Translations under genes and position numbers: made by a program
Shown here: piece after piece, positions 1-12,084 of the stretch
Layout of the letters: each line of letters opens with the position of its first letter
Numbering within the stretch: the stretch's first letter is position 1
Assembly (NCBI GenBank): GCA_903813345.2
Contig: CAIIXF020000005.1
Coordinates: 4,619,375 to 4,683,374 of the forward strand
Length of the DNA stretch: 64,000 bases
From: Owenia fusiformis
Lineage: Eukaryota > Annelida > Polychaeta > Sabellida > Oweniidae
Reading direction: 5' to 3'
The notes under the pieces: model-generated
What the model was told of the DNA's origin: nothing
Seen by the model: only the letters and a program-made list of their open reading frames with translations
The model's database searches: none

Positions 1-154
1 TCTCCGGAGGTTCACTCTTTGAATGAACTGGGGATGAAAGTATGTTCATTAAATTGCAGTTGTTCATACTTTCTGCAGATTTGGATGACTCGTCAGGTTC
101 TTTACATTTGTCACGTTTGTATTTAGTGCGCCTGTTTTGGAACCAAACTTTAAC
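1..154 (-). CDS. Vax: Vax homeobox gene, exon 3 (partial): homeodomain helix 3 and start of C-terminus
   Basis: The exon opens after a TTTCAG acceptor (AG at 156-155 on the minus strand) and reads VKVWFQNRRTKYKRD, which is homeodomain residues 45-59 with the diagnostic WFQNRR recognition helix. Homeodomain N51 (WFQN) contacts DNA. It joins exon 2 in phase 0 at the homeodomain 44/45 position, a common intron site in ANTP-class genes. About 35 further codons of low-complexity, S-rich tail follow before the window edge, with no stop, so the 3' end of the gene lies outside. Being short of the whole C-terminus, this piece alone cannot show Vax co-repressor motifs. Confidence 0.93.
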
Positions 155-481
155 CTGAAATGGCGACAGCTAATGTAATGACATGTATTCATAAATGCAA
201 TGCCGGAGTCGTTGATAGTTATTTTTCATTTGCAAATGTTTTCTTTTTTGACAAAAATACTCATCAGTTCCCTATAAACTTTATCTATCACACATGGTCT
301 AATTGAATATGTAAATATTGTAAATTATTTGATAATAATACCAATAAATCGGTCTGATTTCACTTGCGAAGAATGTTTTTAGAAAAATTGTAATATCTAA
401 TTTAACTGAGTTTCCGAAAGTTATAATATTATCATAAGTTTGATTTTAAAATTGCTTACAATAGATATTTTTGAAAATTAC

Positions 482-669
482 CTGAGTTTCGGAAAGTTTT
501 AATTTTTGAGCAAGTTGTGTCCTTTCTCTACCGACGAGATATTGATTGGCGTGAAATTCCTTCTCCAGGCGATATAGCTGTTCCGCAGAAAATGTCGTCC
601 GTGCCCTTTTTGGTCTGTCAAGGTCTAATGCTTTTGGAAACACTAGCTCTTTCAAGTTACCATTAGCTT
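482..669 (-). CDS. Vax: Vax homeobox gene, exon 2: pre-homeodomain motif and homeodomain residues 1-44
   Basis: Vax proteins are homeodomain transcription factors of anterior and ventral forebrain and eye patterning in vertebrates; they act in the nucleus. The exon encodes 62 codons: a stretch containing [17 protein letters not shown], then the first 44 homeodomain residues including [11 protein letters not shown] and [12 protein letters not shown]. The block before the homeodomain and the VGRERT segment resemble vertebrate Vax1/Vax2 more than Emx or Not, which is why I chose Vax. The acceptor is TTTCCAG at 672-670 and the donor is CAG|GTAA at 481-480. The exon starts in phase 1 and ends in phase 0, fitting exons 1 and 3. 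Reading on past the donor gives only intron sequence ([10 protein letters not shown]) and loses the WFQN helix, so the open frame there is not the real end. Confidence 0.96.
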
Positions 670-1186
670 CTGGAAACAAACATCATATTCATGAGGATAA
701 CATATGCCTGTCATAATAGTCTTTTTATTTGGAAAGGCATTATAGAATGCGGACGAAAATAGTTTTTAAAAGGCTGAATTCATTTGCGGTTTATTTAGAA
801 AAAAGGAGTTAATTGGTAAATTCTAAAATATACGAATATACATCCATAAAACATAAAATATACGAATATACATCCTTCAAATACACAACACCGAAGTATA
901 TTTAAAATATTAATATTTTATTTCCTATAAATAAAATAGTTCATGTAAAAATGCATTGAGCTGACTTGAGCTAGAGATAAAAATCATTGCCCTTATGTAC
1001 ATGAACTGACCTGCAATTAATTACACATTTCAAAATGACACAGATTGTTTAGATGCTGCCATGTGTAGATCTTAAATGTTTCCAGGTAATTTATTTCATT
1101 CCACTATTATTCTTAGAATAAAACTGTATTTATGTAAGTCAGACAGTAGTCCTGGTATTGGGGATTATATACTTGAGGGGATAATA

Positions 1187-2246
1187 CGAGGGTTGTCCCA
1201 TAAGTCTTGAAATTTTTATTCTAATTCAAAAAGATTTTAATGAATTTGGCTGAAACTTGGTATGTATCAAGATCAATCAATTACCTTCAACATGGGATAG
1301 TTTTGTAACAAAATTATGAACTTGAGTAACTATTATGGTTGCTATGGTAACTGGAGGAGTCACGGGGTGGGGCAGTAATGAAATATAGTAAAAATGTAAA
1401 GTGGAGCCATGGGAGTATTAAGGATTTTAAAGGATGGTATACATCTTAAATTGTGAATCACCTGTCTAGATTGACAAAAACACTGTATTCTTGGTAAAAT
1501 CTTATGAAATACCTCTGTGATGTCATAATAAATTAGCACAATTGCTCAATTTTGGTACAGAGCCACAGCATTTTGAAAATCAAAATGGCAGGGATTTTGT
1601 CACCAGATGTTAAATCTTTGCGTGCAGTTGTGCAATACCACGCCTCCTTAGGGCATACACCTACACAAACAAGAACAGCCATGAAAAAGTATATAGACAG
1701 TGAACTCCAAGTGCACCTACAATATGGAGGTGGCAGAAGAAGTTAAAAACTGGAGATACCAGCCTGGAAGATGCTCCTAGAAGTGGAAGGCCAAAATCCA
1801 GTGACGATCTCAAATCACATATTGCAGAGAATAAGGGCTGAAAGGAGAACTACTTGTAGGAAGATTGCCATAGACTTTGATATTAGTGAGAGTACTTCTC
1901 ACAGAGTGATGAAGAAAGACCTTGGGATGTCAAAGGTAGCCCCTAGATTCGTTCAACATATTCTGACAGAGGAGCAGAAAAGGCAACGTGTTAAGCTGAG
2001 CCAGGGGTTCGCAAATCCTTAATTTTTACGTCATATTTGTATTTTTTTATCCTGTTTTCTGCCCCGGGTACCCCCAACATTCCATTTTAAATCATCTGTA
2101 ACATTGCCAAATGATCGTATTATGCTATGAAACTTACAGAGATAGTAGAAATATATCTAAGTTACAAAATGTGAAATTTTTACCATTGTATTTCAAATAT
2201 TCTATGAATCAGAATAAAAATTTCAAGACTTATGGGACAACCCTCG
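1187..2246 (+). mobile_element. Internally deleted mariner/Tc1-type DNA transposon
   Basis: The element is bounded by inverted repeats of about 42 bp beginning CGAGGGTTGTCCCATAAGTC (1187-1228 and 2205-2246, one mismatch seen) and flanked by TA on both sides (1185-1186, 2247-2248), the target duplication of this superfamily. At 1060 bp it is shorter than a full mariner (about 1.3 kb). Inside are relics of the transposase DNA-binding half only. The near-identical ends suggest recent mobilisation in trans, or a young insertion. Confidence 0.92.
1552..2022 (+). pseudogene. Mariner transposase N-terminal relic
   Basis: Two overlapping frames carry the paired helix-turn-helix region of mariner transposase. 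One has the linker APRSGRPKSSDDL (about 1770-1812, frame +2 relative to its neighbour). The other has RTTCRKIAIDFDISESTSHR and TEEQKRQRVKLS (to about 2010). A frameshift near 1835 and a stop at about 1744 separate them, and the DD34D catalytic half is missing after 2010, so no active enzyme is made. The family is known to bind its own terminal repeats through this half. Confidence 0.85.
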
Positions 2247-3180
2247 TATACTTAAAGTTTTTAAAAAGTTTAAAATGGTTTATTTTTGTGTCTCTGATAT
2301 TACAATATACATGCAAAATACATAATAAAAACAACATTTTGTAACATTACCAGCCGGTGCCGACTTATGAGACACAGTATACATTATATCTGAGTGTCAC
2401 CCATTACTACTAATAACAATAATATACACTCCTAAAAAATTTAAAGACAACTTTTTACTTGTGTACAACATTTCTGAATAGTATATATTTCATATTATAA
2501 GGTCATAGCCTAGACATTTCATTAATATTATTGCTGAACAGACTAGAGATATGAAATTTAAATTTAAGAAATTGAAAATCTCTTGGCGCCATGTTACTTC
2601 TGGATGTACGCCGTATATAGTTCTGAAGTTAGTATGAAAAATAACTTATTCTTTGGATAATGAAGTTTGACGAGCTCTTAGTCCGTTCTTAAATTCATAT
2701 ATAACTATTTTCGCGATGTATAAAGTAAACTTTCATGTAAGTCACTAAAACTCGAAAGAAGTCATGTGGGTACAAGGTAAATTCGTCCATTACGTGAATG
2801 ATTTAAATGCATGTAATTTGTTGTTGTTACTACTGTAGTATTAATTCCTTTTAAGGTAACATGGCATTTTCTCATCAGTTATCCACCGTTCGTATTATTC
2901 ATTTGGTCACTTTCTTGTATTTCGTTTGATTTGACAGTAATTGGTGAATATACATGTTTGGAGTCCTCAGTAATGGTCAGTTAGTGGTCACGCAAATACT
3001 AATTATCAGACACTGAAATGATTAAATTATGAGAAAGTTAAAGCTGTTATTACAAGGTGTTATAACTCTCTCAAATCAGATTTATCAAGATATACTAGGA
3101 TTTTCAAGTTAACAACAAAACTATTATGTCCGTTTTGAGGCAATACTGTACATGCATTTCACCAGCGAGATAGATAGATA

Positions 3181-4054
3181 CACTCCCCTCCATAAGTTTG
3201 GCAACCTTTTTTCATCATTGAACTACGTGTTAAAGCCTCTTTACCTTTGAATTTTTATTTACTTAACCTGCGATGAAAATACTTATACTATTGATGGAAA
3301 CGTAATTTGACTTTAATTCCAATACCTCCAAATTTTCTCAATTTTTTTCTCAATTACAATAGGTCGAAAATTGATGATAAATTTGATGAATTTTTGAAAA
3401 TCGACATTCCCATGTTAACCAATGGGAAATGGTAGGTTTGCCGCAAGTCATATGACAGAATATCCATCCATCTGAGTCCTTGCAAAAAATACGAGTTAGG
3501 CAGGCAATTGAATTTGCTAACTTTATTTAACAAAAAATTGATATGTTTCTTCAGGTTCAACAAAGTTATAGAGCTTTAAAGTCAAAGTTGTTTTTCAAAA
3601 AAACTCTCCCATTGAAATAACACAGGAGGCGAAAAATTATTTTCAAAAATGACTTTGAAGCACTGTAACTTTTATATTCATCAAATAAACTAAACACTTA
3701 GTGTTTTAAAAAGTAAGACAATTCAATTTTCTATATGAAAATATTTTTTGCTGAATCTTTTACTGAAAAGATATCCTGATTTCTGATTTGCCCCGAACCC
3801 TCCATTTCCCATTGGATTACATGGGAATGACGATTTTCAAAAATTCATCAAATTTATCATCAATTTTTGACCTATTGTAATTGAGGAAAAAAATTGAAAA
3901 AATTTGCAGGTATTGGAAATAAGGTCAAGTTACGTTTCCATCAATACTATAAGTTATTTCATCGCCGGTTAAGTAAATAAAAATTCAAAGGTAAGGAGGC
4001 TTTAACACGTAGTTCAATGGGGAAAAAAGGTTGCCAAACTTATGGAGGGGAGTG
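3181..4054. mobile_element. Long-arm palindromic MITE, family CACTCCCC, copy 1
   Basis: The 874 bp element starts CACTCCCCTCCATAAGTTTG and ends with its inverse, flanked by TA (3179-3180 and 4055-4056). The arms are inverted copies of about 260 bp each; for example the AATTTGATGAATTTTTGAAA block recurs inverted near 3840-3860. Only the middle (about 3450-3780) is single-copy, and no transposase is visible. A second copy lies at 40821-41685. The TA target site fits Tc1/mariner-type mobilisation. Confidence 0.93.
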
Positions 4055-5429
4055 TACATGTACAATAGCTTAGCCGGAGCTCAGCCATAGACGATATCCA
4101 CGAATGGAAACATTTTTCTAATTTATGACATCACTTTAAATTATTACTTTAAATAGACCACGTTCACTCCGACGAATATTTTTAATGTTAAATAATATAT
4201 GTTCCAGTCCTTTAGTTTATATATTTAAAATGGTGGACTTCTTTTTTGAATTAATTACCCGCTAATTATTTTAATTTTTTAAATGACTATTCTCCTCCAC
4301 TACTATATTATCATGTTTCGTTTTTATAGTTTTATTTCGATTTATTGATATATCTTAATCCAATGTAAATAAAACGATATTCGCGGAAGAAATATGTCGA
4401 ATAAGGCAATGAAGTTAAGAAATACATTATTGGTATTAGGTATCATCTTAATTCAGGAAATCACTGGTTCAAAAGTATGATTAGGTATATTTAAAGCAGC
4501 AATTCGAGCTCTATTAAGTATTAGCATCTTTGAGATTTTTTAATGTGATATTTTTGGCATTTATTTATCGCATTTTACTTTAAAACATATCAGTGTAAAA
4601 AGAGAAATTGAATCTCTTGGAGCTTCTTTGATGTACCCATAACATATTATATATCAATGTTATTTTACTTAGAGGGATTGACTATATTTGGGCTTATACC
4701 GATATTTACCGAGAGACAGAGAGAGAATCATTTTGACAGAGGTGTAAAACTCGTATTGAAATTCCCTCAAGGAAATAAGCGTTTTATCCCATGACTTTGA
4801 AGGATTTTCAGTTGTGTCACCATTAACTAACCTCGAGGATTATACGATATTACATCTTGATCTAAATAAAAAGTAATAATTTGCATAGTTTTATTGATTA
4901 TAATTTACATTACAATTAATATTCAATTACTTTAATTTGGATTGAACAACTTTTGCATTTTTACTGTTGAACATTGCGAGCATGTTAATTGAATAAAAAA
5001 ACGCCAGAGAATTAATAAACTACAAGGACGATCAGGTGAATTTTTGAGGAGGTATTTTTCGATATCAATTAATGATTGATAATAGCATCATGGTATAGGA
5101 GTTGAATAATGTATTTGGACAATGATAATATTATGATAATGATTTACTAATAATTTATTTATTTATATATTTATTATATAATTAATACAGAATTTTAGTC
5201 TTAATTTTTGCCTCTTCAGATTATGGTTGGTTAAACAAATGTAAATATAATATTTAGCGTGTACTGTTAACGTCATTAGAATAAGAGAAAGTCAGGTTAC
5301 CAGTGGTCGGTGGAAATAAATTATTATTCTTATTTTATTTATATCAGCATCTACGTCGTCCTGAATTACAAAAAATACTAGTATAAATGATTTTTTATAT
5401 TCAAGTTATCATTTATATAAATTACTTAC

Positions 5430-5595
5430 CTCTTATTGTGATTGTCTTACAATAATCTGGATAAAGATGTTGCTTCTCTTCGTTATCTATTATGTCATCT
5501 TTTTGGCCCACAATTGTATCTTCGTTATCTTGTTCTTCACTGCGGTATACACGACGACGCCGTTCTGGTTCGGTCATTTCCCTATCTTCGATCAT
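5430..5595 (-). CDS. Vax: Vax homeobox gene, exon 1 (start codon)
   Basis: The exon is acidic and low-complexity until its end, which reads LYPDYCKTITIR. This parallels the DPDYC segment just before the exon boundary in vertebrate Vax. It gives 55 codons plus G and leaves through AGAG|GTAAGT at 5429. The leftover G plus the AA that opens exon 2 makes GAA, so the spliced protein reads ...[15 protein letters not shown]..., and the homeodomain starts near residue 75. The ATG at 5595 is the first one after an in-frame TAG upstream, which supports it as the start. The exon was found only by reading the minus strand with splice logic; its distance from exon 2 makes intron 1 about 4.8 kb. Confidence 0.85.
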
Positions 5596-8500
5596 AGCTT
5601 GCGTTGGATTTGTGAAGTTTTGTTTTATCTATCTTCTTTTCTCGTAAACACTGTATTATTGTAAAATATCAGTTTTATGCTTTAACATGTATTTCAATTT
5701 CAAACGACGGAGTTGATACCTTATACAGTTGCGTATTTGTACTCTACTAATTTTTCATTTTGGTTTTATAGCTGCAATGACGTGCGAAAACTCGTTAAAA
5801 TTTTCTGTCACAGTGAAATTTTGACTCCGTTTAGTAATTTACTTTGTCTGAAAATAACACTAAAATAATCACTCTTTCATTATAAAGTTATCTTGCTTCC
5901 CGTCTGATGGTCTGTCGTGATGGTCTGCTGAGGGTCCAATTAAGAGAGAAAAACAACTAAACACCATTAATACATTAATAGCAATTTACTTTGTTCAAAT
6001 TATATGCGCTGCAAACTTTCCCATAGCTGTTCCTGATTGGATAATTGAAGAAACTTAGATCATGGCATTGCTTCATGTGATGGGAACAGAAATTAAAAAT
6101 TCCATTTATAGTCGTGAAAGTTCTTTAGATTACGATAACAATATAAACCGCATCAAATTTGAGTAAAACTGATTTTCAAAAATTATTGAAATATATTTTT
6201 TGTCATTGAATGAATGACCAAAGGATCGTGAGACTGTTAAGTGATAATTGAAATACAAGCTATACGATTGAATTGTGAATGGTTCCAAAGACGAGGTTGG
6301 TTGACAGGGTGCCAATCAACTTGAGGCTACCAAATCAGATTGGAGTCTAGACCAGCCTACCTTTTTACTTTAAGACTTGTATATTATAAATAATACTTTT
6401 TTACCTGCTTGCTGGTTGTGTATTTTATGGCCTCATATTCTGTTAAGTTAAGGTATATTTGAAAAAATGCTGTATCAATCATATCGATGGATACTAATTT
6501 TATTTGCAAGTAGATCATGCAATCCGTCTTTTCAAATAAAAATTTACAAACTTGTGAAGAGTAGTAATAATAGTTAATTACTTTCAAGATAGAAAACTGA
6601 CATGCCAAAATCACATACTAGCCTATTTTTCGAAAGTAACATGCTAACGTTATATTTGGCTGATTTCAATTCAAACTTTCATATCGTTTATAATACACAT
6701 GTAGTATATTTGTCGCCAAGTTGAATTGATGGTACAGAAAACTTTCAGAATTTATATTTCCGAGTTTTGGTTTTGTGTGAAAGCGTTCATAGTATAAGTG
6801 TCAGTCTGTCTTCCCAGTGGCCCCATTAAGTATTTTGACTCTTCAAACTAGAAAGTGCTGTCACAAAGCGTCGACAGTGCATCAAACAAACGTCCAGCAG
6901 GGACGTCCAATTTACTGTCGTGTCACCGCTCAACAATTCTGTGAGGTAATTATAAAAGCATACTCAGATAAAATTTAATCCTCAAATTCAACGATTTCTT
7001 TAGCAGTATATATCATTCAGAGTATTTAGTATAACTAAATTTTGGGTTTAGCAATGGAGTAATATTTTTTGTGAACAAGCTGCAATATCATTTCTTTCTT
7101 ATCAATTCTAGTGATATTTGAAATTTTTATTTTAATCTATAATGCACCTACATTGTTCAAGAAAATACATCGGGGTCAGGCAACATCTTGATGACATTTC
7201 ATAAAATGAAGAAAGTCTGAAATTAAAAATTTATTAAAAACTCATGAAGTCTTTGAAACTCCACATTCGAGAAAAAATGGATGTAAATAAGATATATTTG
7301 ATGCGAATGAGCTAGGGACTATCAAAATGTTTTTTTTGAAAAATGCAGATAAAGAATCATACGTTCCAAATGATTGTGACTTAAATTATGAATTTGGTAG
7401 CATTCATTAATATTTCGATAGTGTTTTTTTAAATATCAGCATTTATAAATATTCCTTCCAATTTATATTTTCAAAAAAGCATAAAATTGTGTTGACGAAT
7501 TTCTACTCTTAAGGCATTTAGTATTTTGAATTATTTTTTGAGATTTTCTCCAATATTCTTCTTCATTGCAAGAGTCGCGGTTTCTATTATAGAATCAATG
7601 AACCAAAGCATATTCGGTTCCAGATTTCTTGCTATCCAGAAATCTGATCTCCATTTTTAATTTATTCACTTTGTTTAAATCGTTTTCAATAAATTATTTG
7701 ACAATTATATTTGAATACAATCAAAGGTAGACTGTAGAAGAAATGACCAATTCATGTAGTGATTTTCGCCCGAGGTTGTTGGCAAATATGTCGTCTGCCT
7801 TTGAAAGCACGCAGACGACACGGGACGTTCAATGTAACAACATTTTGATAAAAAGTGAAAATATAGCATTGATAGTGTCTAATAGAACGTAAACCCTTGA
7901 GGCTGTGAACCTGTAAGTGGGAGTTCTAAAGCACTTGATTTAAAGAAGATCGAAGGTCACCTGGATAATGAGCCTCACGAGTTGATAAAAAATACACATC
8001 TTCAATATCAAGTAGCCGTTTCCATTTTTGTTGATTGTATGGATTGGCTTATTTTGGATACAATCACCTGTCTGAATATGTACACGTTGACATCAATTAG
8101 AAACACGTTTGATAATTAGGGTATAAATAAAATATAATATAATTTCCACGAAAGTAATGTTTTCAGTCTAATTAAACATGAAGGAGATATTTGCTCTTTT
8201 CTTAGTACGCTCGCGTGTAGGACACCTGGTTGCGTTCACAGCATTTAAACAATTAGAAAATTATAGCACAGTTGTAATTATAACAGCAGAAAAGAAGCTA
8301 TCATGCGACCTTTCATTAGGTGATTAATTGTTAGAGCATATTTTAGCATCGGTATTGTAAGTGGAGGGAGGAACTTGGAGTATAACTGTTTTGTTGTAAT
8401 GCCAGAGAAGGTAATATTTAACAAATTAGCCATTTTTTATAAAAGAACAGTTAGCCTTTATACTTTACACTTACTTCAATGGGCATGTGTCACAAAGTTG

Positions 8501-9186
8501 TACTCTGAATTTGATTGACAGCAGAGCTTCACTATGGAAACCATTGAAAATATTTGACCATTGATATTTGCTACAGAAACGGCTTGGAAATTTTCACTTT
8601 TCAGTGAAAGGGCAAATTGACAGGTGGGAGACCACAACGGGAACTATCGAGCGTCCCTCCCCGTAAGTGCCCTTCCCGGGGCGAGCGTCTTGTTCTTCAT
8701 TGTCGACCCATTGTCACAGAGTTGATACATCTATTAAGCCAGTTATACGTGCACATTTGGAAGTAGATTGCGTTTTCATTGTGTTTTACTTTGAGTGGTT
8801 TTAGCAAGACAACTCCATGTTTAATAACAGAGCTTTTCAAACGGCATATGTCATTTACTTGAGTTAGTGGAGCTTTCTTTAGACGCCACGGGGATTCATA
8901 AATTGGTTTCTATCAATTATCCAAGAATGCGAAGAATAATATGTAGGTGCTAATATGTTTGTTCTACTAATTTCTCTCTGAAAAGTCCTAATTTGGTGTT
9001 TTATTTTTTGAGGGTCATTAATTGGAATAAAAACTGACTAAGTGATTAGTCCAAATTGACAGTGGAACACTTAGTTAATCTCATGCAGTGAATTAAAAGA
9101 GGCGATGAAATAAATTATTCTGCTATAAACCCAGAACAGCTGATACTAAGAAAACGTAAATATGTTATAAACATATTTCCGAGTTT
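5596..9186. other. Intergenic, between Vax and the palindromic element
   Basis: I find no gene here. The sequence is AT-rich with many stops in all frames. One perfect 9 bp stem with a 12-base loop (GTCGTCTGC at 7790-7798 with GCAGACGAC at 7811-7819) stands out. Vax promoter sequence should lie just above 5595, but I recognise no core element. Confidence 0.6.
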
Positions 9187-9979
9187 CAGGGGATAGCAAC
9201 GCGTCCAGTATTTTCGTCTGGTACAACTGGAAATACTGGACGCAGCCTGTTCATTTTTGATCCAGAGAGAGGTAGGTGTAATTTAACTCGATAGCCTGTG
9301 ATCGTTTTACAGCGTGTCCTTACCTAAAAACAAGCTCATCATTCCCAGTAGATTGGGGAACATCCAATTCTTATAAAATGACAGCTATCCATCTAGTTTT
9401 TCTGTAATGTGGGGTTAAGCACAACTATTTTGATTTTTTCATGGAAATTCACGAATCGAGAACTATGTTTCTTTTTATTTACCATTTTATCGACAAAATA
9501 TGCAATTTTCTTGTGTATGAACTCATTATACAGTCTCTAATTTGCAAATTTTTGAATTTTTTTTAGAAATACTGGACGAAATAAAAAATGTACTGGAGGT
9601 AAGAAATACCTGATGGCATTGTACATTTTTATTCCGTCCGGTGTTTCTTTTTTCGTCATTTTTCTATTTTCGATCATTTCAAAGCTAAAATTTGCCGACT
9701 GGAAGCTGTAAGCTTATTCTTATTCCATACACAAGAAAATTGCATATTTTGTCAATGAAAATGGTAAATAAAAAGAAATATGACTCGATTCGTGTATTTC
9801 CTGGGAAAGTATTTCCGTGTTTAACCCCACATTAAAAAAATCTAGATGAGCCTGTTTCTAGGAAACACTGTAAAACGATCACAGGCTACCGAGTAAAATC
9901 ACACCCCAATCAAAAATGGAGGTCTGCGTATTTCTCGGTTTGTACCGGACGAAAATACTGGAGGAGTTTCTACCCCCTG
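9187..9979. mobile_element. Palindromic DNA element with CAGGGG ends
   Basis: The two ends are inverted: CAGGGGATAGCAAC...CCAGTATTTTCGTC at 9187 onward pairs with the 3' end that reads, inverted, CAGGGGGTAGAAAC...CCAGTATTTTCGTC. Arms extend inward well over 150 bp, with the segment containing AGCCTGTGATCGTTTTACAG near 9290-9315 recurring inverted near 9868-9890. There is no coding capacity. Short CAGGGG-type ends resemble hAT elements, but I cannot see a clean 8 bp target duplication, so the superfamily is open. Confidence 0.75.
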
Positions 9980-10541
9980 TGTTTGGTAAACACACTTGAG
10001 CTTGATTAACAAGCATTTCTGGAGCAAGGTGGTTGAGGCTCTGGTGTTTACTAGTTATTCAAGTGAATCAGTATTGTAACTTGTTAGAACATAATAGGCA
10101 GACATGGTTTCATTTTTTGTGAGTACCTCAATAAATAAAGAATCTGCTGCATGTAATTGGAGGTATTTTGATTTGCTGTGTAGTGTTAATGTGAATAAAT
10201 GTGGTAACATTAACTATAAATTGTAAATGCCATGTCATTTCGCTTCCATTCACTCATTTATCAAAGATAAAGCTTACGATTTATTCCTGAAATCTTCAAA
10301 TGCTAGGGAGTTGAACAAGCACCTCATTGGTGAAGTAAAGTGTTCGTTATCAGGTAAGTACGTTGATGTACATTGTCTTATCGAGGCACTTGAATCTTGC
10401 TGGTTGCATTAGCTTCAACAATTACCAGATAAGTATGTATATTCAGCGAAAGCGTGATACAGTATCGTTTTATTTCAAAAGTTGTGCAAGTTAGAGTATT
10501 TTCGATCTGGAACCGACAGTCAATTTCGTATAGAAAGACTT
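9980..10541. other. Upstream region of the GPCR gene
   Basis: No gene is supported. The reading frame of the GPCR stays open upstream of its ATG to about 10482 but has no other ATG. A 61-codon open frame at 10227-10412 resembles nothing and has no splice context joining it to the receptor. Confidence 0.5.
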
Positions 10542-11771
10542 ATGGATTTGGTCAACCGGTCGTATTTCTACAAGGTGGATAATATACAAGGATGGGGATA
10601 TCGTCATTATTTTGCATACTATAGTGAATTTCAAAGGTCTTCTATGACCATCAAGGCAGTGGAGACATTTTTCCTGTTCCTAATATTCACATCGGCTCAG
10701 TTAGGGAATATGCTGACTTTGTTGACGGTGGTCCGAAATAAACCGCTTAGAACAACGACAAATATCTTTATTGCGAATCTTGCCATTGCGGGGAACCTCT
10801 TCACGCTTTGGATTCCTCTCATCGCCATCACTAGAGTTAAGGAGAGTTGGGTTTTCGGCGACTTCGTCTGTGGTTTGGTCCATTACGTTGAATATGTCTG
10901 TGGAGTTTCGTCGATATTCACCGTGGTTTTAATCAGTTTCGATCGCTATAAGAATGTTGTAATGTACCACGAGAAGCAATGGAGCACAGATCGGGCGGTC
11001 ATCTACATCATCGTTATCTGGATTGTTTGCATCGTCGTATTCTTTCCCAGTGGATTATATTTCTACGTTGAAGAATTTCCATTGAATGAACAAACAGTGA
11101 AGATATGTACCCAAGTGTTGCCTAAGGTAACAGTGAATCTATCATACATTTTTATGATACCTGTTGTATTGCTTGGATTCTGTTTACCCGCGTTTTTAAT
11201 ATCGTTTAACTATTTTCGAATCTTCCGTACACTTTGGAGATCGCGTAACAAAATGTCTTCTAATCCTAGTTTAGCTAGTCTTAGTACAGCACTGGACACA
11301 AGTGCAACAACAGATCTTGCAGCGTCAAGGGGTAAACCAGGTGTCGGTAACTTACATAGCACAAGGAATCAGAGGGATTTTAAAGTCATTCGCCGATTGC
11401 TTTATGTCGTGGTACCATTTATTCTTCTTTGGGCGCCGGTGTTCGCATGCTTGCTTCTCATACTACACGATGAAGTAACTGAACGGTTCACACTGAGCTC
11501 ACAATTTTACCTATTCTCAATGTGCGTCGCGTATGTGAATGCTTCTATGAATCCATTGTTCTATTGCCTGAAGAATGAGAACTTCCACAAGGGTATACGG
11601 AATGTGTTAACATGGATAATGCCAGTAAGTGTCTGGAGTTGGTGTACGACAAGAGGTCAATGCGATGACTTTATGGATAATTGCATAGAGGGCGTAATGA
11701 ATCGATGTATTAAAACTGGGGAACAACGCAAAAAGTATGTGCCACGCCCACCAAGCAACCAAGAACTTTGA
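10542..11771 (+). CDS. Class A (rhodopsin-like) GPCR, FFAR4/GPR120-like, intronless
   Basis: This 409-residue plasma-membrane receptor would couple an extracellular ligand to G proteins. Seven hydrophobic spans lie near residues 38-64, 75-96, 107-132, 152-174, 198-228, 283-308 and 317-342. Class A marks are GN in TM1 (N56), C110 with C189 for the ECL2 disulfide, DRY at 134-136, LWAP at the CWxP position (W297, P299) and NPLFY in TM7 (337-341). An N-glycosylation sequon (NRS) sits at residue 5. The pattern in TM1-TM3 (AVETxxLxLIF...LGN, IPL, ESWxFG) and in TM6 (QRDFKVIRRLL) is closest to FFAR4, but the ligand may not be a fatty acid. The residue at 2.50, nearly always Asp, is Gly84. The ATG at 10542 is the first Met, and an N-glycosylated short tail is typical. 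No intron is needed. Confidence 0.93.
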   Translation: MDLVNRSYFYKVDNIQGWGYRHYFAYYSEFQRSSMTIKAVETFFLFLIFTSAQLGNMLTLLTVVRNKPLRTTTNIFIANLAIAGNLFTLWIPLIAITRVKESWVFGDFVCGLVHYVEYVCGVSSIFTVVLISFDRYKNVVMYHEKQWSTDRAVIYIIVIWIVCIVVFFPSGLYFYVEEFPLNEQTVKICTQVLPKVTVNLSYIFMIPVVLLGFCLPAFLISFNYFRIFRTLWRSRNKMSSNPSLASLSTALDTSATTDLAASRGKPGVGNLHSTRNQRDFKVIRRLLYVVVPFILLWAPVFACLLLILHDEVTERFTLSSQFYLFSMCVAYVNASMNPLFYCLKNENFHKGIRNVLTWIMPVSVWSWCTTRGQCDDFMDNCIEGVMNRCIKTGEQRKKYVPRPPSNQEL

Positions 11772-12084
11772 TAAATTGTGGAAACCTAATTTGAACCAAT
11801 ATTTAGAATAACTAGCTTGGATCAAGGAGGATATATGGATGATTCTTGAACTGAAAATATGTTTTAATGAATGTAGTTTTAAATGTGTTAAATTATAACA
11901 TGATTTTTGATATCTACTAAACCTATTGTAGGATGTATAAATGCACACAAAAATCGAGTTATTTTGCTTTCATATATATTAACAATATTTACAAGTATTT
12001 ACAATATTAACAATTATTCAAAATATTTACAATTATTTACAATATTTACAAGTATTTACAATTGTCAATAACAGTTATTGACAA
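11772..12084. other. 3' flank of the GPCR gene with short AT tandem repeats
   Basis: After the stop the sequence becomes a run of degenerate ACAATATTTACAAGTATTT units (about 11985-12065), leading straight into the 35 bp minisatellite. I cannot point to a convincing AATAAA signal. Confidence 0.5.

Larger units (their letters stand above)
670..5429 (-). other. Vax intron 1
   Basis: This intron of about 4.76 kb separates the two Vax N-terminal exons. It contains the mariner relic at 1187-2246 and the long-armed MITE at 3181-4054. I see no further coding exon in 2250-3180 or 4057-5429, which are plain AT-rich sequence. Intron enhancers are possible but cannot be read from one sequence. Confidence 0.8.

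Noticed and set aside
10482-10541. Extension of the GPCR frame upstream of its ATG
   Set aside because: The extra 20 codons start with TTG; no ATG or splice acceptor supports them. The ATG at 10542 gives a normal short N-terminus with a glycosylation site.
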